Source: Micromonospora terminaliae
GTDB taxonomy: Bacteria > Actinomycetota > Actinomycetes > Mycobacteriales > Micromonosporaceae
Reading direction: 5' to 3'
Length of the DNA stretch: 64,000 bases
NCBI RefSeq assembly: GCF_009671205.1
Contig: NZ_CP045309.1
Location: 6,218,001-6,282,000 of the forward strand
A program made the position numbers and the translations under genes. The notes under the pieces were generated by a model. The model was not told the DNA's origin. It ran no database searches and was given only the letters and a program-made list of their open reading frames with translations. Positions 43,238 through 53,080 of the stretch are shown in pieces; the stretch's first letter is position 1, and every line of letters starts with the position of its first letter.

Positions 43238-44701
43238 GTGCCCCAGCCCCACCTCCGCACCGTTGTCGTGCTCGCCGCCGGTGAGGGCAAGCGGATGAAG
43301 TCGGCCCTGCCCAAGGTGCTGCACCCGCTGCTCGGTCGTACCCTGCTCGGTCACGTGCTGGCCGCGGCCGCGCCGCTCGGCGCGGACCGCCAGGTGGTCG
43401 TGGTCGGCCACGGCGCCGACCAGGTGCGCGCGCACCTGGCCGAGATCGCCCCGGCGGCCACGCCGGTGCTCCAGGAGCGGCAGCTCGGCACCGGGCACGC
43501 GGTCCGGATCGCGCTGGACGCCGTTCCGGAGGCCACCGGCACCGTCGTGGTGATCAACGGGGATGTGCCGCTGCTGCGGCCGGAGACCGTGGTGGCCCTG
43601 GTCGAGGCGCACGAGGGCGCCGGCGCGGCGGCGACCGTGCTGGCCGCCGAGGTGCCCGACCCGACCGGGCTGGGCCGGATCGTCCGGGACGTCGAGGGGC
43701 GGCTCGCGCAGATCGTCGAGGAGCGCGACGCCACCCCGGAGCAGCGCGCGCTGCGGGAGATCAACGCGGGCATCTACGCGTTCGACGTGGCGCGGCTGCG
43801 GGACGCGCTGGGCAAGCTCTCCACCGACAACGAGCAGGGCGAGGAGTACCTCACCGACGTGTTCGGCCTGCTGCGGGACGCGGGGGAGCCGGTGGCGGTG
43901 CACTGCGCCGCCGACCACGTGGAGACGCTGGGCTGCAACGACCGGGTCGAGCTGGCCGCGCTGCGCCGGCTGCTGCGGGACCGGGTGAACGAGGGCTGGA
44001 TGCGCACCGGGGTGAGCATCCTCGACCCGCACACCACCTGGATCGACGTGACGGTGACCGTCGAGCGGGACGCGGTGATCGACCAGAACACGCAGCTGCA
44101 GGGCGCGACGGTGGTCGGCGCGGGCGCCGTGGTGGGGCCGGACACGACGCTGGTGGACACCACGGTCGGCGCGGGCGCGAGCGTGGTGCGCAGCCACGCG
44201 GTGGGCGCCGAGGTGGGGCCGGAGGCCAGCGTGGGGCCGTACGCGTACCTGCGGCCGGAGTCGCGGCTGGGCCGCAAGGCGAAGGTCGGCACGTTCGTGG
44301 AGACGAAGAAGGCGGCCATCGGCGAGGGTTCGAAGGTGCCGCACCTGTCGTACGTGGGTGACGCGACGATCGGGGAGCACAGCAACATCGGCGCGGCGAC
44401 GGTGTTCGTCAACTACGACGGGGTGCGCAAGCACCACACGACGATCGGCAGCCACGCGCGCACCGGGGCGGACAACATGTTCGTGGCGCCGGTGCGGGTG
44501 GGTGACGGCGCGTACACGGCGGCGGGCTCGGTGATCATCTCGGACGTGCCGGCCGGGGCCATGGCGGTGGCGCGGGGTCAGCAGCGCAACGTCGAGGGCT
44601 GGGTGCTGCGCAAGCGGTCCGGCACGGCGGCCGCGGAGGCGGCGCAGCGGGCCCGCGAGGGTGCGTCGGACGCCGCCCCGGCCGCAAGTGAAGGTGACTG
44701 A
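43238..44701 (+). CDS. glmU: Bifunctional UDP-N-acetylglucosamine pyrophosphorylase / glucosamine-1-phosphate N-acetyltransferase
   Basis: The 487-aa enzyme makes UDP-GlcNAc for peptidoglycan. The N-terminal uridyltransferase has [20 protein letters not shown] near residue 12. The C-terminal half contains left-handed beta-helix hexapeptide repeats ([20 protein letters not shown]) and the acetyltransferase segment [20 protein letters not shown] and [25 protein letters not shown] lies 7 nt before GTG 43238. The last 30 residues are a low-complexity alanine tail. A TTAGCA box near 43193 could be its -10. The prs gene follows. Confidence 0.95.
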   Translation: MPQPHLRTVVVLAAGEGKRMKSALPKVLHPLLGRTLLGHVLAAAAPLGADRQVVVVGHGADQVRAHLAEIAPAATPVLQERQLGTGHAVRIALDAVPEATGTVVVINGDVPLLRPETVVALVEAHEGAGAAATVLAAEVPDPTGLGRIVRDVEGRLAQIVEERDATPEQRALREINAGIYAFDVARLRDALGKLSTDNEQGEEYLTDVFGLLRDAGEPVAVHCAADHVETLGCNDRVELAALRRLLRDRVNEGWMRTGVSILDPHTTWIDVTVTVERDAVIDQNTQLQGATVVGAGAVVGPDTTLVDTTVGAGASVVRSHAVGAEVGPEASVGPYAYLRPESRLGRKAKVGTFVETKKAAIGEGSKVPHLSYVGDATIGEHSNIGAATVFVNYDGVRKHHTTIGSHARTGADNMFVAPVRVGDGAYTAAGSVIISDVPAGAMAVARGQQRNVEGWVLRKRSGTAAAEAAQRAREGASDAAPAASEGD

Positions 44702-44816
44702 ATCCACGGGGGACCGGAGACCGTGGGAGGACCGGTGAACACGGGGGATACTGCAACCGAATAGTCCCCGGCTCACCGCCGCCGGGAACCACCGACATAC
44801 GGGAGCAGACGGGCCC

Positions 44817-45797
44817 ATGGGCAGCATCGTCGCCGAAAACCGCAAGAGCCTGATGCTCTTCTCCGGACGGGGTTTTCCGGAGCTGGCCAAGGAGATCGGT
44901 GAGGTGCTCGGCGTCGCGCCGACGCCCTCCGACTCGTACGATTTCGCCAACGGTGAGATCTTCGTACGTTTCAAGGATTCGGTGCGCGGTTCGGACGCCT
45001 TCGTGGTGCAGTCCGTGACGCACGGGGTCAACACCTGGGTCATGGAGACCCTGATCATGGTCGACGCGCTGAAGCGTGGTTCGGCCAAGCGGATCACGGT
45101 GGTCCTGCCCTTCTACCCCTACTCGCGGCAGGACAAGAAGCACCGCGGCCGGGAGCCGATCTCGGCCCGGCTGGTGGCCGACCTGCTGAAGACGGCGGGC
45201 GCGAACCGGATCCTGACCGTCGACCTGCACACGGCGCAGATCCAGGGCTTCTTCGACGGCCCGGTGGATCACCTGTTCGCCATGGACGTGCTGGCCGAGT
45301 ACGTGGAGCACCGGTACGCGGGCCGGCCCATGACGGTGGTGGCTCCGGACTCGGGCCGGGTGCGGGTGGCGGAGCGGTGGACGGACCGGCTGGGTGGCTG
45401 CCCGCTGGCGTTCATCCACAAGACCCGGGATCCGCTGAAGCCGAACCAGGTGGTGGCGAACCGGGTGGTCGGTGAGGTCGAGGGCCGGGTCTGCCTGATC
45501 GTCGACGACATGATCGACACCGGTGGCACGATCACCAAGGCGGCCGACATCCTGAAGGAGTCGGGCGCGGCGGAGATCGTGGTGGCCTCCACCCACGCGC
45601 TGCTGTCGGACCCGGCGACCGAGCGGTTGAAGAACAGCCCGATCAGCGAGGTCGTGGTGACGAACACGCTGCCGCTGCCGCCGGAGAAGCAGCTGGACAA
45701 GCTGACCGTGCTGTCGATCGCCCCGCTGCTGGCCCGGGCGATCCGGGAGGTCTTCGACGACGGCTCGGTGACCACCCTCTTCGGTGGCCTGAGCTGA
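44817..45797 (+). CDS. prs: Ribose-phosphate diphosphokinase (PRPP synthetase)
   Basis: The 326-aa enzyme makes PRPP from ribose-5-phosphate and ATP. SYDFANGEIFVRFKDSVRG, LPFYPYSRQDKKHRGREPIS near residue 98, VDLHTAQIQGFFDGPVDHL near 137 and the PRPP loop LIVDDMIDTGGTITKAA near 225 are all intact. It lies 115 bp after glmU, with GATACT at about 44744 as a possible -10 box. GTG/ATG choices are clear: the ATG at 44817 begins MGSIVAENRKSLM. Confidence 0.96.
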   Translation: MGSIVAENRKSLMLFSGRGFPELAKEIGEVLGVAPTPSDSYDFANGEIFVRFKDSVRGSDAFVVQSVTHGVNTWVMETLIMVDALKRGSAKRITVVLPFYPYSRQDKKHRGREPISARLVADLLKTAGANRILTVDLHTAQIQGFFDGPVDHLFAMDVLAEYVEHRYAGRPMTVVAPDSGRVRVAERWTDRLGGCPLAFIHKTRDPLKPNQVVANRVVGEVEGRVCLIVDDMIDTGGTITKAADILKESGAAEIVVASTHALLSDPATERLKNSPISEVVVTNTLPLPPEKQLDKLTVLSIAPLLARAIREVFDDGSVTTLFGGLS

Positions 45798-45924
45798 GGT
45801 CGGCGCCCCGCCGGCGGCGTCCTTCGCGGGTCGTCGCCGGTCGGGGAAGCCGGTCGGGAAGTGGCCGGCACGGTGTCGCCGGCGGTGATATGGGGACTGC
45901 CGGATAGCTCGGAAATCCCTCGGG

Positions 45925-46105
45925 TAGACTGGTGCGGTTGCCACGGCGAGGGTGCCCGGCGGGCTGCTGAAAAGCACCGCACGGAGGCGCCGTCATCGAC
46001 GCGGTGCTCCGGGCGGTCGTTCATGACCTTGAGCCCCAGCGAGCCCCTCGCCCCAGCACCGCCAGACGACAAGCCGCCGCAGCGAAAAGCATCAGGAGTT
46101 TCCCC
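45925..46105 (+). promoter_or_regulatory. Probable promoter and structured leader of rplY
   Basis: The 308-bp gap between prs and rplY holds no gene. TAGACT at 45925-45930 is a good -10 hexamer without a clear -35. The transcript would carry about 165 nt of leader, where GTGCGGT (45932-45938) can pair with ACCGCAC (45976-45982) around a GC-rich internal hairpin. This may be an autogenous ribosomal-protein leader, but the evidence is only the potential fold. Confidence 0.35.
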
Positions 46106-46798
46106 GTGTCCGAGGTAAAGATCAGCGCCGAGCCCCGTACCGAGTTCGGCAAGGGTGGTGCCCGTCGTACCCGCCGGGCCGGCAAGGTGCCCGCCGTGCT
46201 GTACGGCCACGGCGAGAAGCCCAAGCACATCGCGCTCCCGGCGCGTGAGTTCGCCGCCGCGATCCGCAAGGGCGGTGCGAACCAGCTCTTCGCGATCGAG
46301 GTCAGCGACGGCACCCAGGTGCTGGCGCTGCCGAAGGCGATCCAGCGTGACCCGATCAAGGACACCTTCGAGCACGTGGACCTGCTGCTGGTCCGCCGGG
46401 GCGAGAAGGTCACCGTCGAGGTCCCGGTCCAGCTGACCGGTGAGGCCGCGAAGGACACCCTGATCGTCCACGACCACGACACCCTCGCGGTGACCGCCGA
46501 CGCCACCAAGGTGCCGGACCACCTGGAGGCCTCGATCGAGGGCGCCGAGGCCGGCACCCAGATCACCGCCGCCGACGTCGAGCTGCCGGCCGGCGTCGAG
46601 CTGGCCGCCGACGGCGAGCTGCCGGTCGCCTCGGTGACCGCCGCCCCGACCGCCGAGCAGCTCGAGGCCACGCTCCCCGAGGTCGAGGTCGCCGAGGAGG
46701 AGGCCGAGGCCGAGGTCGGCGAGGAGACCGCCGAGGCTCCGGAGGGCACTCCGGCCGAGGGCGAGCCCGCTGCCGAGGAGCCGAAGACCGAGGCCTGA
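46106..46798 (+). CDS. rplY: 50S ribosomal protein L25/general stress protein Ctc
   Basis: The 230-aa protein is the long (TL5/CTC) form of bL25, which binds 5S rRNA. The N-terminal domain begins [20 protein letters not shown], and the second beta domain contains [20 protein letters not shown] and [20 protein letters not shown]. The C-terminal 40 residues are a very acidic Glu/Ala tail ([20 protein letters not shown]). CAGGAG 8 nt before GTG 46106 fixes the start. The position between prs and pth is conserved in actinobacteria. Confidence 0.95.
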   Translation: MSEVKISAEPRTEFGKGGARRTRRAGKVPAVLYGHGEKPKHIALPAREFAAAIRKGGANQLFAIEVSDGTQVLALPKAIQRDPIKDTFEHVDLLLVRRGEKVTVEVPVQLTGEAAKDTLIVHDHDTLAVTADATKVPDHLEASIEGAEAGTQITAADVELPAGVELAADGELPVASVTAAPTAEQLEATLPEVEVAEEEAEAEVGEETAEAPEGTPAEGEPAAEEPKTEA

Positions 46799-46815
46799 TC
46801 GGCCCGCAGGCTGTG

Positions 46816-46850
46816 CGACAGGCGTCCCCGGTTCCCGGGGGCGCCTGTCG
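46816..46850 (+). terminator. Hairpin after rplY
   Basis: The 16-bp stem CGACAGGCGTCCCCGG / CCGGGGGCGCCTGTCG has one T/G mismatch and a 3-nt loop. It follows the rplY stop by 17 nt and precedes pth by about 48 bp. Confidence 0.82.
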
Positions 46851-46898
46851 GCGTATCGGAGTCGGGCCGGTGGGCGGCAGAGCGGAAAGGGACGTGGC

Positions 46899-47489
46899 GT
46901 GACGGACGAGGCGGGGCCGTGGCTGGTGGTCGGCCTGGGCAACCCCGGTCGGGAGTACGCGGGCAACCGGCACAACGTCGGCTTCATGGTGGCCGAGCTG
47001 CTGGCCGGTCGGCTGGGCGGCAAGTTCGGCCGGCACAAGCGGGCGGTGGCCGAGGTGGCCGAGGGGCGGCTGGGTTTCGGCGGCCCGAAGCTGGTGCTGG
47101 TGAAGCCGCTGACCTACATGAACCTCTCCGGTGGCCCGGTGGCCGGGCTGGCGCAGTTCCACAAGATCCCGCCGGAGCGGGTGATCGCGGTGCACGACGA
47201 GCTGGACATCCCGTACGGCCAGCTGCGGGTGAAGTGCGGCGGTGGCGAGGGTGGCCACAACGGGCTGCGGTCGATGTCGAAGTCGCTGGGCACCAAGGAC
47301 TACGTGCGGGTGCGGTTCGGCATCGGCCGGCCGCCGGGCCGGCAGGACCCGGCCGACTACGTGCTGTCGGACTTCTCCCCGGCCGAGCGCAAGGAGCTGG
47401 AGTTCCTGGTGGACCGGGCGGCGGACGTGGTGGAGTCGGTGGTCACCAAGGGCGTGGAGCCGACGCAGAACCTCTACCACGGCGCCTGA
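46899..47489 (+). CDS. pth: Peptidyl-tRNA hydrolase
   Basis: The 196-aa enzyme recycles peptidyl-t[23 protein letters not shown] carries the catalytic histidine near residue 26, [18 protein letters not shown] is near residue 67, and [19 protein letters not shown] with [11 protein letters not shown] near residue 95-118 is typical. The start is GTG, with GGAAAGG about 7 nt upstream. It is normal in length. Confidence 0.95.
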   Translation: MTDEAGPWLVVGLGNPGREYAGNRHNVGFMVAELLAGRLGGKFGRHKRAVAEVAEGRLGFGGPKLVLVKPLTYMNLSGGPVAGLAQFHKIPPERVIAVHDELDIPYGQLRVKCGGGEGGHNGLRSMSKSLGTKDYVRVRFGIGRPPGRQDPADYVLSDFSPAERKELEFLVDRAADVVESVVTKGVEPTQNLYHGA

Positions 47490-47581
47490 GGCGCTGGGCG
47501 GGGCATCCGGGCTGGTCGGGCCCGTGCCGGTAGTCTGCGACCTTCTGACGTGCGACGGCGGGCGACGGGAGCGGGAACATC

Positions 47582-48412
47582 ATGGGCAGTCCTCCGATGA
47601 TCGACGGCGCGTTCGCCCGGTGGCTGGCGGCGCGGGCCGGGCAGGCGCTGATGGGCCTGCGCGCGGAGCTGGGCTTCGCCGACGCGGGGGCGCTGAAGTC
47701 GGCCGGTGACAAGGTCTCGCACGACCTGATCCGCACCGAGCTGGCGAAGTGGCGGCCGGCGGACGCGGTGCTGTCGGAGGAGGACGAGGGTTCCCGGCTG
47801 GCGTGGACGGCCGAGGTGAGCAGCGACGCGGTGTCCCGGCTGAACGCCGACCGGGTGTGGATCATCGACCCGCTGGACGGCACCCGGGAGTTCGCCGAGG
47901 AGGGCCGCTCGGACTGGGCCGTGCACGTGGCGCTCTGGTCGCGCAGCGCGCCGACGCCGCACGGTCTGGTCGCGGGCGCGGTGGGGCTGCCGGCGCAGCA
48001 CCGGGTGCTGGGCACGGACTACCCGCCGGCGTACCCGCCGATGACCCTGGAGGCCGCCACGGCGGGCGGCCGGACCATCCGGTTGGCGGCCAGCCGCAGC
48101 CGTCCGCCGGTTTTCCTGACCGATCTGGCAGAGGACATCGGCGCGCATCTGGTTCCGATGGGCTCGGCGGGGGCGAAGATCGCCGCTGTGGTCACCGGCG
48201 AGGTCGACGCGTACATCCACGCGGGCGGTCAGTACGAGTGGGATTCGGCCGCTCCGGTCGCTGTGGCGACGGCCACCGGCCTGCACGCTTCCCGGATCGA
48301 CGGATCTGCGCTGAAATACAACGAGGCCGACCCACGCCTGCCCGACCTGCTGGTCTGCCGCAAGGATCTCGCCAGCCGGTTGCTTGCAGCGCTGCAGAGG
48401 CATTCCGGGTAG
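47582..48412 (+). CDS. cysQ: 3'(2'),5'-bisphosphate nucleotidase (CysQ, IMPase family)
   Basis: The 276-aa protein has the inositol monophosphatase fold. The metal-binding motif is VWIIDPLDGTREFAEEGRSD near residue 98, the catalytic glutamates are in VLSEEDEGSR near residue 62, and the C-terminal signature reads GGQYEWDSAAPVAVATATG near 215. Such enzymes remove the 3'-phosphate of PAP, which is made during sulfate assimilation. cysD follows 80 bp downstream, which fits this role. TAGTCT at about 47532 is a possible -10 box. Confidence 0.92.
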   Translation: MGSPPMIDGAFARWLAARAGQALMGLRAELGFADAGALKSAGDKVSHDLIRTELAKWRPADAVLSEEDEGSRLAWTAEVSSDAVSRLNADRVWIIDPLDGTREFAEEGRSDWAVHVALWSRSAPTPHGLVAGAVGLPAQHRVLGTDYPPAYPPMTLEAATAGGRTIRLAASRSRPPVFLTDLAEDIGAHLVPMGSAGAKIAAVVTGEVDAYIHAGGQYEWDSAAPVAVATATGLHASRIDGSALKYNEADPRLPDLLVCRKDLASRLLAALQRHSG

Positions 48413-48492
48413 CCTGAGCGTTCTTCTTCACGAGTCCGACCGGAAAGGTCTGGAATCCCGATGTGCGGATCCGAGCGAATCGAGTTCGTGTC

Positions 48493-49404
48493 ATGACGGC
48501 CCCCGCCGCGTACCAGGTGTCGCATCTGGACGCGCTCGAGGCGGAGAGCATCTTCGTGATGCGCGAGGTCGTCGCCGAGATGGAGCGGCCCGTGCTGCTG
48601 TTCTCCGGCGGCAAGGACTCGATCGTGATGCTCCGGTTGGCCCAGAAGGCGTTCGCCCCGGCCAACATCCCCTTCCCGGTGATGCACGTCGACACCGGGC
48701 ACAACTTCCCCGAGGTTCTCGAATACCGGGACCAGCGCGTCGCCGAGCTGGGTCTCCAGCTCATCGTGGCCAGCGTGCCGGAGGCTCTGAGCAAGGGGCT
48801 GGTACGCGAGTCGGCCGACGGCATGCGCAACCGGATCCAGACCCCGGTGCTGCTCGACGCGGTGGAGAAGCACCGCTTCGACGCGCTGTTCGGCGGCGCC
48901 CGCCGGGACGAGGAGAAGGCCCGGGCCAAGGAGCGGGTGTTCAGCTTCCGCGACGAGTTCGGCCAGTGGGACCCGAAGAACCAGCGCCCCGAGCTGTGGG
49001 CGCTCTACAACGGCCGGCACCACCCGGGCGAGTCGATCCGGGTGTTCCCGCTGTCCAACTGGACCGAGCTGGACGTCTGGCACTACATCGCCCGGGAGCG
49101 GATCCCGCTGCCGTCGATCTACTACGCGCACCAGCGCGAGGTGATCGAGCGCGACGGCATGCTCTACGCGGTCAACGAGTTCTTCCGCGCCCGCGCCGGT
49201 GAGCAGGCGTTCAAGGCCCAGGTGCGGTACCGGACCGTGGGTGACGCCTCCTGCACCGCGGCGGTCCGTTCGGACGCCGACACGGTGGAGAAGGTGATCG
49301 AGGAGGTGGCCGCCACCCGGATCACCGAGCGCGGCGCGACCCGCGGCGACGACCGGGTCAGCGAGGCCGCCATGGAGGACCGCAAGCGGGAGGGCTACTT
49401 CTGA
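48493..49404 (+). CDS. cysD: Sulfate adenylyltransferase subunit 2
   Basis: The 303-aa PP-loop ATPase adenylates sulfate together with CysN. LLFSGGKDSIVMLRLAQKAF contains the P-loop near residue 36, MHVDTGHNFPEVLEYRDQR follows, and the family residues FGGARRDEEKARAKERVFSF are near 137. The last residues end KREGYF as usual for CysD. I use ATG 48493; a GTG at 48463 in the same frame is less likely. cysN starts within the stop codon (TGATG), so the two are translationally coupled. Confidence 0.95.
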   Translation: MTAPAAYQVSHLDALEAESIFVMREVVAEMERPVLLFSGGKDSIVMLRLAQKAFAPANIPFPVMHVDTGHNFPEVLEYRDQRVAELGLQLIVASVPEALSKGLVRESADGMRNRIQTPVLLDAVEKHRFDALFGGARRDEEKARAKERVFSFRDEFGQWDPKNQRPELWALYNGRHHPGESIRVFPLSNWTELDVWHYIARERIPLPSIYYAHQREVIERDGMLYAVNEFFRARAGEQAFKAQVRYRTVGDASCTAAVRSDADTVEKVIEEVAATRITERGATRGDDRVSEAAMEDRKREGYF

Positions 49405-50708
49405 TGAGCGTCGAGACTGTTGCGCCGGCCGAGGCCGACGCGTCGGCCCGGCCGATGGACCTGCTGCGGTTCGCCACCGCGGGCAGCGTGGACGACGGCA
49501 AGTCGACCTTGATCGGCCGGCTGCTGTACGACACGAAGTCGCTGTTCACCGACCAGCTGGCCGCGGTCGAGGCGGTCAGCGCGGCGCGGGGCGACGAGTA
49601 CACCAACCTGGCGCTGCTCACCGACGGCCTGCGCGCCGAGCGGGAGCAGGGCATCACCATCGACGTGGCCTACCGCTACTTCGCCACGCCGCGGCGGAAG
49701 TTCATCATCGCCGACACCCCGGGGCACATCCAGTACACCCGGAACATGGTCACCGGCGCCTCCACGGCCGACCTGGCGCTGATCCTGGTCGACGCCCGCA
49801 AGGGCCTGGTGGAGCAGTCCCGCCGGCACGCGTTCCTCTGCTCGCTGCTGCGGGTGCCGCACCTGGTCCTGTGCGTCAACAAGATGGACCTGGTGGACTG
49901 GTCGCAGGAGGTGTTCGAGCAGATCGCCGACGAGTTCACGGCGTTCGCCGCGAAGCTCGACGTGCCGGACCTGACCGTGGTGCCGATCTCCGCGCTCCAG
50001 GGCGACAACATCGTCACCCGCTCGGAGAACATGCCCTGGTACGAGGGCCCGTCGCTGCTGCACCACCTGGAGCGGGTGCACATCGCCTCGGACCGCAACC
50101 TCGTCGACGTCCGCTTCCCGGTGCAGTACGTGATCCGGCCGCAGTCGACGACGGTCACCGACTACCGGGGCTACGCGGGTCAGGTGGCGTCGGGCGTGCT
50201 CAAGGCCGGCGACGAGGTGATGGTGCTGCCCTCGGGCTTCACCAGCCGGATCGCCAGCGTCGAGACCGCCGACGGCCCGGTCGACGAGGCGTTCCCGCCC
50301 ATGTCGGTGACCGTCCGGCTGACCGACGAGATCGACATCTCGCGCGGCGACCTGATCTGCCGGCCCAACAACGCCCCGAGCGTCGCGCAGGACATCGAGG
50401 CGATGATCTGCTGGATGGACGAGACCCGCCCGCTGCAGGTCGGCGGCAAGTACGCCATCAAGCACACCACCCGCTCGGCGCGGGCGATCGTGCGCGGGCT
50501 GCACTACCGGCTGGACATCAACTCGCTGCACCGCGACGAGACGGCCGGCGAGCTGAAGCTCAACGAGATCGGCCGGGTGCGGCTGCGGACGACCGTGCCG
50601 TTGCTGGCCGACGAGTACCGGCGCAACCGCACCACGGGCGGGTTCGTCATCATCGACGAGACCACCAACCGCACCGTGGGCGCCGGCATGATCGTCGAGG
50701 CCGGCTGA
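49404..50708 (+). CDS. cysN: Sulfate adenylyltransferase subunit 1 (GTPase)
   Basis: The 434-aa GTPase activates the CysD reaction. It has the EF-Tu-like G motifs TAGSVDDGKSTLIGRLLYD near residue 27, DTPGHIQYTRNMVTGAST near 107, and CVNKMDLVDWSQEVF near 156. Two beta-barrel domains follow. The protein ends after domain 3, so no APS kinase (CysC) is fused to it, unlike NodQ-type fusions. ATG at 49404 overlaps the cysD stop. A U-tailed terminator follows 18 nt later. Confidence 0.95.
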   Translation: MSVETVAPAEADASARPMDLLRFATAGSVDDGKSTLIGRLLYDTKSLFTDQLAAVEAVSAARGDEYTNLALLTDGLRAEREQGITIDVAYRYFATPRRKFIIADTPGHIQYTRNMVTGASTADLALILVDARKGLVEQSRRHAFLCSLLRVPHLVLCVNKMDLVDWSQEVFEQIADEFTAFAAKLDVPDLTVVPISALQGDNIVTRSENMPWYEGPSLLHHLERVHIASDRNLVDVRFPVQYVIRPQSTTVTDYRGYAGQVASGVLKAGDEVMVLPSGFTSRIASVETADGPVDEAFPPMSVTVRLTDEIDISRGDLICRPNNAPSVAQDIEAMICWMDETRPLQVGGKYAIKHTTRSARAIVRGLHYRLDINSLHRDETAGELKLNEIGRVRLRTTVPLLADEYRRNRTTGGFVIIDETTNRTVGAGMIVEAG

Positions 50709-50726
50709 CGCGGAAAGCACGTGCGA

Positions 50727-50758
50727 AGGCCCCCGGTCCACCGACCGGGGGCCTTTTT
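50727..50758 (+). terminator. Rho-independent terminator after cysN
   Basis: A 12-bp perfect stem (AGGCCCCCGGTC with GACCGGGGGCCT) and the loop CACC are followed by TTTT on the plus strand. It lies between the convergent cysN and galK genes. Confidence 0.93.
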
Positions 50759-50767
50759 CCGTTCCGG

Positions 50768-51925
50768 TCAGTCGAGGCGGGTCGCGCCGGGGGACGGGAG
50801 GACGGTGAGGGTGCCGGGCGCGGCGAAGCCGCGGTCGGCGTACGCGGCCGTCACGGCGGCCGCCACGGCGTCGGCGGCGTCCGCGTCGACCAGCGCGAGC
50901 ACGCAGCCGCCGAAGCCGCCGCCGGTCATCCGCGCCCCGTACGCGCCGGCGGCCAGGGCCGCCTCGACCGCGGTGTCGATCTCCGGCACGGTGATCTCGA
51001 AGTCGTCCCGCATCGAGACGTGAGAGGCGGTCAGCAGCGGGCCGATGTCGCGGACCCGGCCGGCGCGCAGCAGCTCGACCGTGTCGAGCACCCGCTGGTC
51101 CTCGGTGACCACGTGCCGGACCCGGCGGCGGGTCTCGTCGTCGTCGAGGCGGGCCAGCGCGGCGTCCAGGTCGGCGGCGGCGACGTCGCGCAGGGCGGCC
51201 ACCCCGAGCGCCTTGGCGGCCCGCTCGCAGGACTTGCGGCGGGCGGCGTACTCGCCGTCGGCGTGCCGGTGCGGCGCCCGGCTGTCGACGACCAGCACGG
51301 CGAGCCCGGCGGCGTCCAGGTCGAACGGGATCTGCTCGACCTCCTCGGTGCGGCAGTCGAGGAAGAGGGCGTGCCCGGACCGGCCGCGGATCACCGCGGA
51401 CTGGTCCATGATGCCGGTGGGCGCGCCGACGTAGTCGTTCTCGGCCCGCTGGGCGAGCCGCGGCCAGCGCTCGGTGGGCAGGTCCAGCCCGCCCAGCTCG
51501 ACCAGGGCGGCGAGCACCGCCGCCTCGATGGCCGCCGACGAGGAGAGCCCGGAGCCGACCGGCACGTCGGAGGCGATGGCCAGCCGCGCGCCGGGGACGT
51601 CGTGGCCGGCGGCGCGCAGGGCCCAGACCACCCCGGCCACGTACGCGGCCCAGCCGTCGACGCCGCCGGGCTCGTCGGCCTCGGCCGGCCCGAACTCCAC
51701 GGGCTCGTCGTCCAGCTCCGACCAGACGGACCAGCGCCCGCCGCCGGCGGCCGCCGCGGCGACGACGGTACGCAGCGGCAGCGCGAACGGCAGCACGAAG
51801 CCGTCGTTGTAGTCGGTGTGCTCGCCGATCAGGTTGACCCGGCCGGGAGCCGCCCAGCGGCCCGCCGGCTCGGCGCCGTACCGCTGCCGGAAGCCGGCGG
51901 TGGCGCGGGCCGCGACGTCGCTCAT
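50768..51925 (-). CDS. galK: Galactokinase
   Basis: The 385-aa GHMP kinase phosphorylates galactose. GRVNLIGEHTDYNDGFVLPF is the galactokinase signature near residue 28, VPVGSGLSSSAAIEAAVLA the ATP loop near residue 119, and ARMTGGGFGGCVLALVD the C-terminal motif. Its start overlaps the galE stop by 4 bp, so the galEK pair is translationally coupled. No galT lies nearby, so the Leloir route is incomplete in this window. Confidence 0.95.
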   Translation of the reverse strand: MSDVAARATAGFRQRYGAEPAGRWAAPGRVNLIGEHTDYNDGFVLPFALPLRTVVAAAAAGGGRWSVWSELDDEPVEFGPAEADEPGGVDGWAAYVAGVVWALRAAGHDVPGARLAIASDVPVGSGLSSSAAIEAAVLAALVELGGLDLPTERWPRLAQRAENDYVGAPTGIMDQSAVIRGRSGHALFLDCRTEEVEQIPFDLDAAGLAVLVVDSRAPHRHADGEYAARRKSCERAAKALGVAALRDVAAADLDAALARLDDDETRRRVRHVVTEDQRVLDTVELLRAGRVRDIGPLLTASHVSMRDDFEITVPEIDTAVEAALAAGAYGARMTGGGFGGCVLALVDADAADAVAAAVTAAYADRGFAAPGTLTVLPSPGATRLD

Positions 51926-52905
51926 CGCTGTTCCAGGATGTGCGTGCGGTAGAACTCCCAGGCGTCGCCCACCATGTCCTGGAGGGTGGGCTTCTGCGGC
52001 ACCCAGCCCAGCTCGGCGCGGGCCAGGGCGGAGGAGGCGACCAGTTCGGCCGGGTCGCCCTCACGGCGCGGGGCCACCTCGACCGGCACCGGGTGCCCGG
52101 TGACCTCCCGGACCACCTCGATGACCTGGCGGTTGGTGAAGCCGTTGCCGTTGCCCAGGTTGTAGATGCGGTGCCGGCCGGCGGTGGCGGCGTCGAGGGC
52201 CAGCAGGTGCGCGCGGGCCAGGTCCTCGACGTGGATGTAGTCGCGGACGCAGGTGCCGTCGACGGTGGGGTAGTCGTCGCCGAAGAGCTGGAACTTGTCG
52301 CGCCGGCCGGCGGCCACCTCCAGGGCGAGCGGGATGAGGTGGGTCTCCGGGTCGTGCCGTTCGCCGATGCTCCGCCCGTCGTGCCGGTAGGCCCCGGCCA
52401 CGTTGAAGTAGCGCAGCGAGACGGCGGCCAGGTCGTGCGCGACCGCCTCGGAGGTGAGCGCCATGTCGACGGCCAGCTTGGTCGCCCCGTAGGTGTTGGT
52501 GGGGGCCTTGACGGCGGTCTCCGGGATGGGCAGCTCGGTGGGGTTGCCGTAGACGGCGGCGGTGGAGGAGAAGACCAGCCGGGGCACCCGGGCCGCGCGG
52601 ACCGCGTCGATGAGGGCGAGCGAGCCGACGGTGTTGGTGTGCCAGTAGAGCTCCGGCTTGACCATCGACTCGCCGGCGGCGATCAGGGCGGCGAAGTGCA
52701 GCACGCCGTCGAAGCCGGCGTCGGGGGTGAGCACCCGGGCGGCCTCGTGGATCGGCAGGTCGACGTGGGTCGCCTCGGGGGCGAGCGCTTCCCGGTGGCC
52801 GGTGCGCAGGTCGTCCAGGACGGTCACCTCGTGACCGTGGTCGAGCAGCATCCGGGTCACCACGCTGCCGATGAAACCGGCGCCGCCGGTGACGAGCAGT
52901 TTCAC
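51922..52905 (-). CDS. galE: UDP-glucose 4-epimerase
   Basis: The 327-aa short-chain dehydrogenase interconverts UDP-glucose and UDP-galactose with NAD. The Rossmann motif reads LLVTGGAGFIGSVVTRMLLD at the start, the catalytic triad is in VFSSTAAVYGN (Ser/Thr) and TNTYGATKLAVDMAL (Y-x3-K), and RYFNVAGAYRHDGRSIGE follows. AGGAGG just upstream of the GTG supports the start. It is the first gene of a minus-strand galE-galK operon. Confidence 0.95.
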   Translation of the reverse strand: MKLLVTGGAGFIGSVVTRMLLDHGHEVTVLDDLRTGHREALAPEATHVDLPIHEAARVLTPDAGFDGVLHFAALIAAGESMVKPELYWHTNTVGSLALIDAVRAARVPRLVFSSTAAVYGNPTELPIPETAVKAPTNTYGATKLAVDMALTSEAVAHDLAAVSLRYFNVAGAYRHDGRSIGERHDPETHLIPLALEVAAGRRDKFQLFGDDYPTVDGTCVRDYIHVEDLARAHLLALDAATAGRHRIYNLGNGNGFTNRQVIEVVREVTGHPVPVEVAPRREGDPAELVASSALARAELGWVPQKPTLQDMVGDAWEFYRTHILEQR

Positions 52906-53080
52906 GTCGCTCCTCCTGCCTGGGCCGCGTGCCGCGGCGGCCGTCGGTGATCACCCTACGGCCGCGGGCTGTGTCGCGGCTGCGAGTGGGGCCGTCTCCT
53001 ATTCCACCACAATCCCTCATGATTGAACAGATCCGAACATCGCCCGGAGCGTCCGGCGACCGCTGTCTACCATCCTTGTC

